The notes under the pieces are model-generated. The model ran no database searches, was not told where the DNA came from, and saw only the letters and a list, made by a program, of their open reading frames with translations. 64,000 nucleotides of DNA from Clavibacter michiganensis (GTDB taxonomy: Bacteria; Actinomycetota; Actinomycetes; Actinomycetales; Microbacteriaceae), in the NCBI RefSeq assembly GCF_021216655.1, contig NZ_CP080437.1:2604001-2668000 (forward strand), written 5' to 3'. Below are positions 42,102 through 51,058 of the stretch, piece after piece. The position numbers and the translations under genes are program-made. How positions within the stretch are numbered: position 1 is the stretch's first letter; every line of letters begins with the position of its first letter.

Positions 42102-44476
42102 CCGGGGCGGAGGCCCCTGCGCCCGGCGCCGTGGAGCTCCCCGAGGTCTCGGAGCGCGTGCGCGAGCTGCACGCGCGCATGACCCTCCAGGAGAAGCTCG
42201 CGCAGATCGTCGGCTACTGGGTCGACCAGGGCGGCGAGGTCGTCGCGCCCATGCAGGGCGAGATGGCCACGACCGGCAGGTACGAGGAGGCGACCGAGCA
42301 CGGCCTCGGGCACCTCACCCGCGTGTACGGCACGCGGCCGGTGGATCCGGTCGAGCGCGCGTCCTGGCTGTGGGCCGAGCAGAGGCGGCTGCGGACGGAG
42401 ACGCGGCTCGGGATCCCGGCGCTCGTGCACGAGGAGTGCCTCACCGGGCTCGCCGCGTGGCAGGCCGCGACCTTCCCCACGCCGCTCGCGTGGGGCGCGT
42501 CCTTCGACCCGGGTCTCGTGGAGGAGATGGCCGCGCTCATCGGTGGGTCCATGAGGGAGCTCGGCGTGCACCAGGGCCTCGCGCCCGTGCTCGACGTGAT
42601 CCGCGACGCCCGCTGGGGCCGCGTCGACGAGTGCATCGCGGAGGACCCGTACGTGGTCGGCACCATCGGCACGGCGTACGTCCGCGGGCTGCAGTCGGCC
42701 GGGATCCACGCCACGCTCAAGCACTTCGTCGGCTACTCGGTCTCGCAGTCGGGTCGCAACCACGCGCCCGCGCACGTGGGCCCGCGATTCGTGGAGGACG
42801 TGCTGCTGCCGCCCTTCGAGATGGCGGTGCTCGACGGCGGGGTGCGCTCGGTCATGAACTCCTACGCGGAGATCGACGGCGCGCCCGTCGGCGCCACCCC
42901 CGAGTACCTGACCGACGTGCTCCGCGGCCGCTGGGGCTTCGACGGCGTCGTGGTCTCCGACTACTTCTCCGTCGCGTTCCTCCAGGTGATGCACGCCGTC
43001 GCGGGCGACCGCGGCGAGGCGGCCGAGCTCGCGCTCGCCGCCGGCATCGACGTGGAGCTGCCCACCGGCGACGCGTACCTCGCGCCGCTGGCGGAGCGGA
43101 TCCGCGCCGGGCTCGCCGACGAGTCGCTCGTCGACCGCGCGGTGCTCCGCGTGCTCGCCGAGAAGGAGGAGCTGGGGCTGCTCGACGCGACCTTCGAAGC
43201 GCCGCCCACGAGCATCGACCTCGACACCCCGGCCCACCGGGACGTCGCGCGTCGCCTCGCGGAGGAGTCCGTGGTGCTGCTCGCGAACGACGGCACCCTG
43301 CCGCTCGCGTCGGCCGACCGGCCCGCGCCGCGCCGCATCGCGCTGATCGGCCCCAACGCCGACAGCGCCGAGGCGCTCATGGGCTGCTACTCGTTCGCCA
43401 ACCACGTGCTCGCGCACCACCCGGGCACCCCGCTCGGGTTCGCGATCCCGACCGTGGCCGAGGCGCTGCGCGTCGAGCTGCCCGACAGCGAGCTGGTGCT
43501 CGTCGCCGGCGCCGAGGTGGAGGGCGACGACCGCTCCGGCTTCGACGCCGCCGTCGACGAGGCCTGCCGCGCCGACCTCGCGGTCGTGGTGGTCGGCGAC
43601 CGGGCGGGCCTGTTCGGCCGCGGCACGGTCGGCGAGGGCAACGACGTCGAGAGCCTCGACCTGCCGGGCGTGCAGCGCGAGCTGGTGGAGGCGATCCAGG
43701 CCACCGGGACCCCCGTGGTCATGGTGCTGCTCACCGGCCGGCCGTACGCGGTGGCGTGGGCGATCGAGGGCGAGTCCGCCCCCGCGGCCGTGCTGCAGGC
43801 GTTCTTCCCGGGCGAGGAGGGCGGATCCGCGATCGCGGGCGTGCTCTCCGGCCGGGTGTCGCCGTCCGGCCGACTCCCGGTGTCGCTCCCGCGCTCCGCG
43901 GGCGCGCAGCCGTTCTCGTACCTGCACCCGATCCTGGGTGGCCCGTCGGAGGTGACGAGCGCCGATCCGACGCCCGTGCTGCCGTTCGGGCACGGACTCT
44001 CGTACACGTCGTTCGCGCGCACCGGCCTCGCGGTCGCGGCGTCCGAGGTGCGGGCGGGGGAGTCGTTCACGGCGACCGTCGAGGTGCGCAACACGGGCGA
44101 CCGCGACGGCACCGACGTGGTGCAGCTGTACGCCCGCGACGTGCAGGGCAGCGTGACGCGGCCCGTCGCGCAGCTGCTCGGCTACCTGCGGCTGGACCTC
44201 ACCGCCGGCGAGTCCGCGCGCGTCCGGTTCGAGGTGCCCACCACCCGCCTCGCCTTCACCGACCCGCGGTACCGCCGCATCGTCGAGCCGGGCGCGGTGG
44301 AGCTGTGGGTGGGGCCGTCGAGCGCCGTGCGGGAGACGGAGGCGGCGATCGAGATCGCCGGACCCGTGCACCACGTCACGATCGCGGACGAGCGGTACGT
44401 GCGCACGTCGGTGGAGCCGGTCGGCGCGTCCGCGGGCGCGCCGGCCGTCCCGGAGCGGGTGCTCGAGCCGAGCTGA
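42098..44476 (+). CDS. Glycoside hydrolase family 3 beta-glucosidase/xylosidase
   Basis: A 792-residue GH3 enzyme starting with GTG in a GTGA overlap with the permease gene. The barrel domain has KHFVGY (208-213) and the nucleophile Asp288 in VVVSDYFSV. The second domain (from about 390, RIALIGPNADSAEALMGCYS) contributes the acid/base region, and a fibronectin-III-like domain closes the protein (from about 640, VEVRNTGDRDGTDVVQLYARD). No signal peptide is present, so it acts in the cytoplasm on the oligosaccharide imported by cluster B. Beta-glucosidase or beta-xylosidase activity are both possible. Confidence 0.9.
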   Translation: MTGAEAPAPGAVELPEVSERVRELHARMTLQEKLAQIVGYWVDQGGEVVAPMQGEMATTGRYEEATEHGLGHLTRVYGTRPVDPVERASWLWAEQRRLRTETRLGIPALVHEECLTGLAAWQAATFPTPLAWGASFDPGLVEEMAALIGGSMRELGVHQGLAPVLDVIRDARWGRVDECIAEDPYVVGTIGTAYVRGLQSAGIHATLKHFVGYSVSQSGRNHAPAHVGPRFVEDVLLPPFEMAVLDGGVRSVMNSYAEIDGAPVGATPEYLTDVLRGRWGFDGVVVSDYFSVAFLQVMHAVAGDRGEAAELALAAGIDVELPTGDAYLAPLAERIRAGLADESLVDRAVLRVLAEKEELGLLDATFEAPPTSIDLDTPAHRDVARRLAEESVVLLANDGTLPLASADRPAPRRIALIGPNADSAEALMGCYSFANHVLAHHPGTPLGFAIPTVAEALRVELPDSELVLVAGAEVEGDDRSGFDAAVDEACRADLAVVVVGDRAGLFGRGTVGEGNDVESLDLPGVQRELVEAIQATGTPVVMVLLTGRPYAVAWAIEGESAPAAVLQAFFPGEEGGSAIAGVLSGRVSPSGRLPVSLPRSAGAQPFSYLHPILGGPSEVTSADPTPVLPFGHGLSYTSFARTGLAVAASEVRAGESFTATVEVRNTGDRDGTDVVQLYARDVQGSVTRPVAQLLGYLRLDLTAGESARVRFEVPTTRLAFTDPRYRRIVEPGAVELWVGPSSAVRETEAAIEIAGPVHHVTIADERYVRTSVEPVGASAGAPAVPERVLEPS

Positions 44477-44577
44477 TCCGGCCGACTCCGGCCCGCAGCG
44501 CGGAGCCCAGGCGCCACGTCCTCGCGACGCGGCGACCGGGGCTCCGTCGTGCGGCCGGCCCGACGCCCGGACGTGGA

Positions 44578-44631
44578 TCGCCCGGTCGCGGGTCGTCCGG
44601 TCGCGGGTCGTCCGGTCGCGGGTCGCCCGGT
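44578..44631. repeat. 15-bp tandem repeat, 3.6 copies
   Basis: The unit TCGTCCGGTCGCGGG and variants repeats at 44578-44592, 44593-44607 and 44608-44622 plus a partial copy to 44631. It is located between the convergent GH3 and NmrA genes and ends exactly at the NmrA stop codon. The rest of this 154-base gap shows no other signal. Confidence 0.85.
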
Positions 44632-45479
44632 CAGCCGCGCGCGAGGTGGTCGCGCACGCCCTCGGGCTCGCGGCCGAGGAGCTCGGCCAGGAGCGGGTCC
44701 GTGCCCGCGAGGAAGCCGCCGGCAGCCGCGAGCGGGAGCCCCAGGAGGAAGCGCGCGACGGGGGCGGGCGTGCCGACGGCGACCAGCCCGGCGATCCAGT
44801 CCTCGGCATCCACGACCTCGAGGCGCACCGGGCGGCCCGCGACGTCGGACGCCAGCTCCGCCACCTCGGCCATGGTCGGCGCCGCGCTCGCGGTGAGGGT
44901 GACCGGACCGTCGGCGGGCGCGTCCTGGAGCAGGATCCGCGCGGCGCCCTCCGCGGCGTCGGCGCGCGACGTCCAGGAGACGGGGCCGTCGGCGGGGACG
45001 CGGATCACGCCGGTCTCGCGCCAGGCGCCCAGCAGCAGGTCGATGCTGTGCAGGTAGAAGCCGTTGCGGAGCGCCGTCCACGGGATGCCGGAGGCCGCGA
45101 GGATCCCCTCGGTGGCGGCGTGGTCGCGGGCCGGGGCGAAGGGCGAGTCGGGGGCGGCGCCCTGGTGGCTCGTGTAGAGGATCCGTCCCACGCCCGCCTC
45201 CGTCGCGGCCTCGACGGCGGCGCGGTGCAGCGCGACGGCGTCGGCGCCCGGATCGCTGGCGGAGACGAGGAGCAGCCGGTCGGCGCCCGCGAAGGCGGTG
45301 GGGAGCGATGCCGCGTCGGCATAGTCGCCGCGGCGCACCTCCACGCCGCGGTCGGCGAACGACCGCGCGCTCGCGGGGTCGCGTGCGACGACGGCGATGC
45401 CCGCCGCGGGGACGGTCCGCAGCAGGTGCTCGGCGGTGGCGCCGTTGAGGGCGCCGGTGGCTCCGGTGATGACGATCAT
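44631..45479 (-). CDS. NmrA/SDR-type NAD(P)-binding protein
   Basis: A 282-residue atypical SDR of the NmrA/QorB-like group. It starts MIVITGATGALNGATAEHLL (cofactor loop; the canonical GxxG is slightly altered by the Leu-Asn). ILYTSHQGA and WTALRNGFYLH are family blocks near 100 and 140. Such proteins are NAD(P)H:quinone oxidoreductase-like or redox sensors. It diverges from a TetR gene with dyads between them, so it is probably the TetR target. The start follows GAGAGG. Confidence 0.85.
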   Translation of the reverse strand: MIVITGATGALNGATAEHLLRTVPAAGIAVVARDPASARSFADRGVEVRRGDYADAASLPTAFAGADRLLLVSASDPGADAVALHRAAVEAATEAGVGRILYTSHQGAAPDSPFAPARDHAATEGILAASGIPWTALRNGFYLHSIDLLLGAWRETGVIRVPADGPVSWTSRADAAEGAARILLQDAPADGPVTLTASAAPTMAEVAELASDVAGRPVRLEVVDAEDWIAGLVAVGTPAPVARFLLGLPLAAAGGFLAGTDPLLAELLGREPEGVRDHLARG

Positions 45480-45503
45480 GTGCGTGCCTCTCGTTCGTCT
45501 CGT

Positions 45504-45568
45504 GTTATCGGTGGTAACGATCGAAAGGTAGCACGGGAACTACCGCGCTAACACCCGTGCGTTATCGT
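45504..45568. promoter_or_regulatory. Divergent promoter region with two TAAC/GTTA dyads
   Basis: GTTA-N7-TAAC at 45504-45518 and TAAC-N8-GTTA at 45549-45564 share the same half-site. The second overlaps the TATCGT -10 (45563-45568) of the TetR gene, which starts six bases later. They are likely TetR operators controlling both genes. Confidence 0.55.
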
Positions 45569-45574
45569 CGGTCC

Positions 45575-46324
45575 ATGACCACCGACGCTCCCGCACCCGA
45601 CGAGGCCGCCGCCGACCCGCGCGCGGGCACGCGCGACCGCATCGTCGACGTGGCCGCCGACCTCCTCCGCGCATCCGGCCGGGCGGCCGTCACCACCCGC
45701 GCCGTCTCCGAGGCCGCGGGCGTGCAGGCCCCCACCATCTACCGGCTGTTCGGCGACAAGGAGGGGCTCCTCGACGCGGTCGCGGAGCGGGAGATGACCC
45801 GGTTCAGCGCCGCCAAGGCGGAGGCCGTGCGCGCCGCCGCGGCGGGCGCGGCCGACGCCGTCGACGACCTCCGCGCGGGCTGGGACGCGACGATCGCGTT
45901 CGGGCTCGCCAACCCCGACCTCTACGCCCTCATGAGCGACCCGGCCCGGGGACCCGGCTCCCCGGCCGTGCGCGCGGGCGTGGCCCTCCTCGAGGAGCGC
46001 GTGCACCGGGTCGCGCTCGCGGGACGCCTGCGCGTCGCCGAGCCCGTCGCGGTCGACCTCCTCCACGCGGCCGCGACGGGTGCGCTGCTGTCCACGATCC
46101 GCCGCCCGGCCGCCGACCGCGACCGGGTCCTGGTCGACGTGATGCGGGAGGCCGTGCTCGAGCGCATCCTCACGCCCCCGCCGGGAGGCCGCGCCCGCCG
46201 CGAGCCCGGCCTCGTCGAGCGCGCCGTCGCGCTGCGTGCCCACGTGGCCGACGCCGACCGGCTCAGCACGGGCGAGCGGACGCTCCTCGCGGAGTGGCTC
46301 GACCGGATCGCGGCGGCCCGCTGA
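45575..46324 (+). CDS. TetR-family regulator
   Basis: A 249-residue regulator. The HTH lies at about 22-65 (AAVTTRAVSEAAGVQAPTIY) and the C-terminal domain is Ala/Arg-rich, as in many actinobacterial TetRs. ATG 45575 is preferred over an in-frame upstream GTG because a TATCGT -10 stands six bases before it. It likely represses the divergent NmrA gene and itself through the TAAC/GTTA dyads. The inducer is unknown. Confidence 0.87.
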   Translation: MTTDAPAPDEAAADPRAGTRDRIVDVAADLLRASGRAAVTTRAVSEAAGVQAPTIYRLFGDKEGLLDAVAEREMTRFSAAKAEAVRAAAAGAADAVDDLRAGWDATIAFGLANPDLYALMSDPARGPGSPAVRAGVALLEERVHRVALAGRLRVAEPVAVDLLHAAATGALLSTIRRPAADRDRVLVDVMREAVLERILTPPPGGRARREPGLVERAVALRAHVADADRLSTGERTLLAEWLDRIAAAR

Positions 46325-46363
46325 TCCACCGCCACGCGGCGCGAGCGCCCCGGCGGACCGCCC

Positions 46364-47221
46364 TCAGGCCCCCGCCGCCTCCACCGGCGCCGTCGTCAGC
46401 GCCTGCAGGCCCGTGACCCGGAGCAGGTCCAGCCGCGCCTCGTCCGCGCTGCCCGGCTCGGCCGTGTAGACGACGATGCGCAGGTCGCTGCCCGGCACGG
46501 AGAGGGTGTCGCAGTCGATCGTGATGGGGCCGACGGGCGTGCTCGTCACGGTCTTCCGGCTCGACCGGTGCTCGGCGACGCGGGCCTCGCTCCAGCGGCG
46601 CGCGAACTCCGGCACCTCGGCGCGCAGCCGGGCCACGAGCCGCGCGAGCGCGCGGTCCGCCGGGTAGCGGCCCACCGCCGTGCGCAGGTCCGCGGTGAGG
46701 TCGCGCGCGAACTCCTCCTCGTGCACGGCGTCGAAGTCGGTACCCGCGTGGCCCTGGGTGAAGTAGGTCCAGACGAGGTTGCGGTCCCAGCCGGTGCGCG
46801 TCGACGGATCCCCGTTCAGCGCCGCCCACAGCGGGTTCCACAGGAGCAGGTCGTGCGTGGCGGTGAAGACCGCGAGCGGCACGTCGCCCAGCCGGTCGAC
46901 GATGCGGTGCACCCCCGGCGTGATGTGCCGCGGCACCTCCCCCCGACCGGGTGGGGCGACGCCCGCGACCCGGTGCAGGTGGTCGCGCTCGTCCTCGGTG
47001 AGGCGGAGCGCGCGGGCGAGGGCACCGAGCATCTGCGGCGACGGGTTCACCGACCGGCCCTGCTCGAGCCGCACCACGTAGTCGACGCTCACGCCGGCCA
47101 GCGCGGCGAGCTCCTCGCGGCGGAGGCCCGCGGTGCGGCGGTGGGATCCCGCGGGCAGGCCCACGTCGGCCGGCTGCACGCGCTCGCGCCAGGAGCGGAG
47201 GACGCTCGCGAATTCGGTCAT
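46364..47221 (-). CDS. XRE-family regulator with MmyB-like ligand domain
   Basis: A 285-residue protein. The N-terminal helix-turn-helix (RREELAALAGVSVDYVVRLEQG, about 33-54) is followed by the MmyB-like/PAS-type domain (VFTATHDLLLWNPLWAALNG; WTYFTQGHAGTDFDAVHEEE). These regulators commonly control an adjacent SDR gene, and one starts divergently at 47323. ATG 47221 is used because the HTH domain begins 30 residues later and the upstream extension is not conserved. A fatty-acid-like ligand has been described for MmyB-type domains. Confidence 0.88.
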   Translation of the reverse strand: MTEFASVLRSWRERVQPADVGLPAGSHRRTAGLRREELAALAGVSVDYVVRLEQGRSVNPSPQMLGALARALRLTEDERDHLHRVAGVAPPGRGEVPRHITPGVHRIVDRLGDVPLAVFTATHDLLLWNPLWAALNGDPSTRTGWDRNLVWTYFTQGHAGTDFDAVHEEEFARDLTADLRTAVGRYPADRALARLVARLRAEVPEFARRWSEARVAEHRSSRKTVTSTPVGPITIDCDTLSVPGSDLRIVVYTAEPGSADEARLDLLRVTGLQALTTAPVEAAGA

Positions 47222-47322
47222 GCCCCCATCCTCCGCGTCGGCGGGCGGATCAGCCTGGTACCGCCGGTCCTCCCGTCGACCGGTGTCTGGGCGATGCGGC
47301 GACCGGGGCGCAGGCTCGACCC

Positions 47323-48003
47323 ATGACCACCACACTGATCACCGGATCCAACCGGGGCCTCGGCCTCGAGACCGCCCGCCGCCTCGTCGAGGCCGGCCAC
47401 ACCGTCCACGCAGGCATGCGCGACACCGCAGACGGCGACGCCGCCCGCGCTCTCGGCGCCCACCCCGTGCAGCTCGACGTCGACGACCAGGCGAGCGTCG
47501 ACCGTGCGATGTCGGAGCTGCCGGAGCTGGACGTGCTCGTCAACAACGCCGGCATCCTCGGCACCGCGCAGGGCGTCGACGACCTCACGCCCGAGGCGAT
47601 GCTGGCGGTGCTGCAGACGAACGTCGTCGCCGTGGTGCGGGTGACGCAGGCGGCGCTCCCGCTGCTGCGGGCGTCCGACGCCCCGGTGATCGTCAACGTC
47701 GCCTCGGGCGTCGGCTGGCCGCGCGCCCTCCGCGGCGAGGACACCGACGAGCGCCACGTGCTGACTGTGCCGTACGCGACCTCGAAGGCCGCCCTCATCA
47801 CCGCGACCGTGCAGTACGCCAAGAACCTGCCGGGCTTCCGGGTCAACGCCACCGACCCCGGGTACACCGCGACCGACTTCAACGGCAACAGCGGGCACCA
47901 GACGGTGACCGAGGGCACGGACGCCACCGTCGCGATGGCGCTCGTCGGACCCGATGGGCCGACGGGCGAGTTCCACAGCCGGCACGGGCGCATCGAGTAC
48001 TGA
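47323..48003 (+). CDS. Short-chain dehydrogenase/reductase
   Basis: A 226-residue classical SDR: cofactor motif GSNRGLGLETA (8-18), NNAG near residue 82, a Ser followed by the YATSK catalytic pair (Tyr and Lys intact) and the FRVNATDPGYTATDF segment. It starts six bases after CAGGCT, probably a leaderless promoter. It is divergent from the XRE/MmyB regulator that is expected to control it. Substrate unknown. Confidence 0.88.
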   Translation: MTTTLITGSNRGLGLETARRLVEAGHTVHAGMRDTADGDAARALGAHPVQLDVDDQASVDRAMSELPELDVLVNNAGILGTAQGVDDLTPEAMLAVLQTNVVAVVRVTQAALPLLRASDAPVIVNVASGVGWPRALRGEDTDERHVLTVPYATSKAALITATVQYAKNLPGFRVNATDPGYTATDFNGNSGHQTVTEGTDATVAMALVGPDGPTGEFHSRHGRIEY

Positions 48004-48070
48004 GGCGGGGGCTCCGGCTCGCGACGGACCCGCCTCCCGCGGTCGCGCCGCTGCCGGGTAGCGTCGGACC

Positions 48071-48469
48071 GTGACCTGGCCCGCGCTGCACATCACCCGA
48101 TCCGTCGACGCCGACGTGGCGTCCGTCGTCGCCGTCGCGGGGGATCCCTCGCGGCTGCCCGAGTGGGCGGCGGGCGTCAGCTCGGGGATCCGGCTCGAGG
48201 GCGGACGCTGGCTGTCGGACTCGCCGATGGGCGCGATCGAGATCGCCTTCACGGGCCCGCGCGAGCTCGGGATCCTCGACCACGACGTGACGCTCCCCGA
48301 CGGCACCGTGGTCCGGAACCCGCTGCGCGTGCTCCCGAACGACGGCGGCAGCGAGGTCGTGTTCACGCTCTTCCAGCGCCCGGGCGTGACCGACGAGGAG
48401 CTCGCCGCCGACGCCGCCCTCGTCGCCGCGGACCTCGACCGGCTCGCGGCGCTGGTCGTCCGCGCCTAG
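48071..48469 (+). CDS. SRPBCC (polyketide-cyclase-like) protein
   Basis: A 132-residue helix-grip (START-like) protein. THITRSVDADVASVVAVAGD, LPEWAAGVSSG and DHDVTLPDGTVVRNPLRVL give the family outline. The GTG lies six bases after TAGCGT, a typical leaderless start. It is the last native gene before the AT-rich island, and its 3' end is intact. It probably binds a hydrophobic ligand; function unknown. Confidence 0.75.
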   Translation: MTWPALHITRSVDADVASVVAVAGDPSRLPEWAAGVSSGIRLEGGRWLSDSPMGAIEIAFTGPRELGILDHDVTLPDGTVVRNPLRVLPNDGGSEVVFTLFQRPGVTDEELAADAALVAADLDRLAALVVRA

Positions 48470-48871
48470 GCCTCTCGCCCGCTGGCCTTCGCCGCCACCG
48501 TCGACGCATGTCGTCCGCCTTGCTGCCTCGAAGGATCGCATGGCCCGGCTCGACTAGCAGGACTCGACCGCCGGCTACTAGCGCCGGTTAGAGGATGAGT
48601 CGGTCCTGGAAGGTTTTGACGGCCTCTACTCAAGGAAGGCTATATGTATATTGATTATTTGTGAGTCTTTTTTCCCTTAATCTAGGCTAGCGTTCTTTTC
48701 TCTGATCGCGATCGGGGTAGCGCGGTTATCGCGCGTGAGATGCAAACTGATATCGAAACGTTGCCGGCCTGAACCATATACGCCGGTGTGCCACCGATCG
48801 ACCGCGCAACACCATGAGGTTGGTGTGCGGGCTGCATCTCGACGTATCGAGGAGTACCGCACTGGCTGCAA
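48470..48871. other. Non-coding left junction of the AT-rich island
   Basis: The first 125 bases are native GC-rich sequence and include the dyad CCGGC-N7-GCCGG at 48571-48587. From about 48600 the base composition drops sharply. The AT-richer part holds a run of six T (48668-48673), the palindrome GATCGCGATC (48704-48713) and the dyad GCGCG-N5-CGCGC (48720-48734). No tRNA, attachment-site repeat or credible gene was found. Confidence 0.6.
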
Positions 48872-48900
48872 TTGTGCAATAGTTGTCAGATTCGTATATT
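48872..48900 (+). promoter_or_regulatory. Promoter of the PARIS-like operon
   Basis: TTGTGC (48872-48877), a 17-base spacer and TATATT (48895-48900) precede the ATPase start by 11 bases. With this promoter the leader would be only about five bases. The AGGAG at 48902-48906 would be used only if an upstream promoter is active. Confidence 0.5.
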
Positions 48901-48911
48901 TAGGAGCTAAA

Positions 48912-50234
48912 ATGCCCGGCGCTTTGACCCCAGCGAGACTTGAAATCATGGGCCTGTTTGGCCACATAGATCACAATATTGAGTTTTCGAAGGCCGGAGT
49001 AAGTATTCTCGCAGGCCCAAATGGTTGCGGAAAGACGCACGCGTTGCGCATCTTGCGGGCGACGTTGGCCTTAGATTTCCATGAGTTGCTCGCTCTACCG
49101 TTCAAGTCAGCAGTCCTCCAGCTCCAAGATAATTCGCATATTTCCTTACTTAAAGAGTCTACAAAAACAGAAGAACTTGTGCGAATATCTCGAAGTGACC
49201 ACAATAATAATCACCTCGGAGCAACTCGAGCATCGACTCAACACTTTGATCCGTCGGCGGCGCAGGAGTTGCCTCCGTGGCTTCATCCCCTCGACGACGA
49301 CTTATGGATGGACGAGCGTACGGATCGCATTTCCACGACCCGGGACATCGAGCGCCGCTTAGGAATACGAGTCCCAAATAGAAATGCGCGCGCAATGTTG
49401 ATTCATACAAACCCCTGGCTGGAGGACCTCCGCTCTGTTCCTGAGTCAGTCTTCATTGACACAAAACGACTCGACACTATGCCGTCTCTTCGAGATGACG
49501 ATTCCTACCTACCGCCCAGTCGTAGAAATCTTAAGGGGGCTGCCGCCAGAATCAGTCAATACACGGACCGAGTGCGGGTACAGATTCACGAGGCAAAGAA
49601 TAAGTCTCTTGAGGCGTCGCAGTCGGCTGATGAGCGCTTTGCCTTTAATCTCATGAACATGGCACACGAAACGGTGAAGCAAGGATACATTGAAGCCGAA
49701 TATGCGCGACTCGCGCAACTAAACGCTGCTTTGAGTCAGAACGGCTTGTCGGGAAAGCCGATCGACGTCAAGTTGCGCCCGAAAATGAACCCTACCGAGA
49801 AGAGGGTCCTGAATCTTTTCTTACGGGATTGGGTAAAAAAGCTTGAGCCGCTCTTGCCGATTCATGAGAGACTCACCATCCTTACAAGGATCATAAACGA
49901 TAAGTTCCACGATAAGCACATGACCGTTGAGAACGACGGTGAACTCCGATTCCAGCGCGATGGTGTAACGATTCCCGTCTCGCGTCTTTCGTCGGGGGAG
50001 CAGCATCTCCTCGCTCTATTTTCTCAGCTACTCTTTGCGGCATCCCGGGGTTCGACCGTTCTTATTGATGAGCCTGAGATCAGCCTTCATGCAGCCTGGA
50101 AGCACTCGTTTGTTGCGGACATTGAGGAAGTGGCGGCCATCTCTGGTCTATCAATTGTGATGGCGACGCACTCTACAGCCGTTATAAATGGACGCTGGGA
50201 AATCGTATCCGAACTTGGCTTGGGGGAGTATTAA
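48912..50234 (+). CDS. AAA15/ABC-type ATPase, AriA-like (PARIS)
   Basis: A 440-residue ATPase of the AAA15/AAA21 ABC-type group. Walker A GPNGCGKT lies at 35-42, the ABC signature LSSGEQ at 359-364, Walker B VLIDEPE with Asp386-Glu387, and a conserved His in MATHST (420). The middle 200 residues form the helical insertion typical of OLD-, RecF- and AriA-like ATPases. It overlaps a DUF4435 gene by one base, the gene order of PARIS phage-defence systems. There the ATPase complex holds and releases the AriB effector after sensing anti-restriction proteins. ATG 48912 has AGGAG at good distance. Codon use is foreign to the host genome. Confidence 0.82.
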   Translation: MPGALTPARLEIMGLFGHIDHNIEFSKAGVSILAGPNGCGKTHALRILRATLALDFHELLALPFKSAVLQLQDNSHISLLKESTKTEELVRISRSDHNNNHLGATRASTQHFDPSAAQELPPWLHPLDDDLWMDERTDRISTTRDIERRLGIRVPNRNARAMLIHTNPWLEDLRSVPESVFIDTKRLDTMPSLRDDDSYLPPSRRNLKGAAARISQYTDRVRVQIHEAKNKSLEASQSADERFAFNLMNMAHETVKQGYIEAEYARLAQLNAALSQNGLSGKPIDVKLRPKMNPTEKRVLNLFLRDWVKKLEPLLPIHERLTILTRIINDKFHDKHMTVENDGELRFQRDGVTIPVSRLSSGEQHLLALFSQLLFAASRGSTVLIDEPEISLHAAWKHSFVADIEEVAAISGLSIVMATHSTAVINGRWEIVSELGLGEY

Positions 50235-51058
50235 TGACGCAGTCGCTCCGAGATCTCGATTACTTACCGGACCGAATTCGCCATAGCCGACAGTCGGACC
50301 GACGCGGAGTGGTTGTCGTGGAGGGTCCCTCCGACCAGCGCCTCCTAGACAGGGTTGCAGGAAAGCGTTGGGCCACTTTCCCTGCCGGCACTCGCGATGA
50401 AGTGGTTGTCGTAGTGGCTCAAACTATCGAACTTGGAGTCGTGCGCGTAGCTGGCTTAATCGACCGTGATTTTGATGACCTTGCTGAGCGATCTTCCAGG
50501 GAAGGCATGCCTGTTGTCTCATTTAACGAGGCAGACCTAGAGGCAGAGCTAGTTCGTGCGGAGTATTTTGACGATGTAATCAAGGAATTAGCAAGTCCGA
50601 CAAAACTCGCGGCGAACGGCGGCGTCGAAGAGCTCAGGCGTTTGGCCATAACGTTTGCCATGCTCGTAGGGTTAGTTCGCCGGCAAAATGCTCTTCGGGG
50701 ATGGGGTATTAACTTTAATAGCGTCGAGCTGCATCAGCGAATTGATACTAAAAACTTGGCCTTAAAGCTCAGCGGCTTTTGTGCGGTCGCGAGCCAAGCG
50801 TCTGGAGGAACGGTTACGGCCTCAGAACTTAAGGCTATTGTAGAAACCGAGATCGCATATCCTCCGGAAGCGGGCGCGTTTCGGGGAAAAGATGCATTAA
50901 TCCTCGTCCAAGTCGCACTCAAGCGCAAATGGGGCGATAAGCGCATTGAGGATTGGGACGTGCTGCCGGCGATGCTCCGCGTCAGTATCGACGGGCGAAT
51001 ACTAACTTATGCCCCCTTTGTGTCTATTGAAGAGCTTGTGGCTGAAGATGACGCGTGA
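50234..51058 (+). CDS. DUF4435 TOPRIM-type effector, AriB-like (PARIS)
   Basis: A 274-residue DUF4435 protein. VVVVEGPSDQRLLDRV (26-41) provides the TOPRIM Glu30, and GLIDRDFDDL (74-83) the acidic cluster Asp77/Asp79 for metal-dependent phosphodiester cleavage. In characterised PARIS systems the DUF4435 partner is a toxic nuclease released by the ATPase on phage infection, leading to translation arrest. The start overlaps the ATPase stop (TAATG), so the two are co-translated. The active-site residues look intact, so the system is probably functional. Sequence divergence from enterobacterial AriB appears large. Confidence 0.8.
   Translation: MTQSLRDLDYLPDRIRHSRQSDRRGVVVVEGPSDQRLLDRVAGKRWATFPAGTRDEVVVVVAQTIELGVVRVAGLIDRDFDDLAERSSREGMPVVSFNEADLEAELVRAEYFDDVIKELASPTKLAANGGVEELRRLAITFAMLVGLVRRQNALRGWGINFNSVELHQRIDTKNLALKLSGFCAVASQASGGTVTASELKAIVETEIAYPPEAGAFRGKDALILVQVALKRKWGDKRIEDWDVLPAMLRVSIDGRILTYAPFVSIEELVAEDDA

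Noticed and set aside
41939..44809. A 956-codon open frame on the minus strand across the GH3 gene
   Set aside because: It is antisense to an operon with clear family motifs. Its composition (Arg, Gly, Ala, Glu rich) is that of GC-rich third-position bias, not of a protein family.
48735..48911. N-terminal extension of the AriA-like ATPase from GTG 48735
   Set aside because: The extra 59 residues are Cys/Arg-rich and unlike any ATPase N-terminus; ATG 48912 has a proper ribosome-binding site and the domain begins at once.
48677..48967. Minus-strand 96-codon frame upstream of the AriA-like gene
   Set aside because: No ribosome-binding site or family resemblance, and it overlaps the promoter and start of the ATPase.
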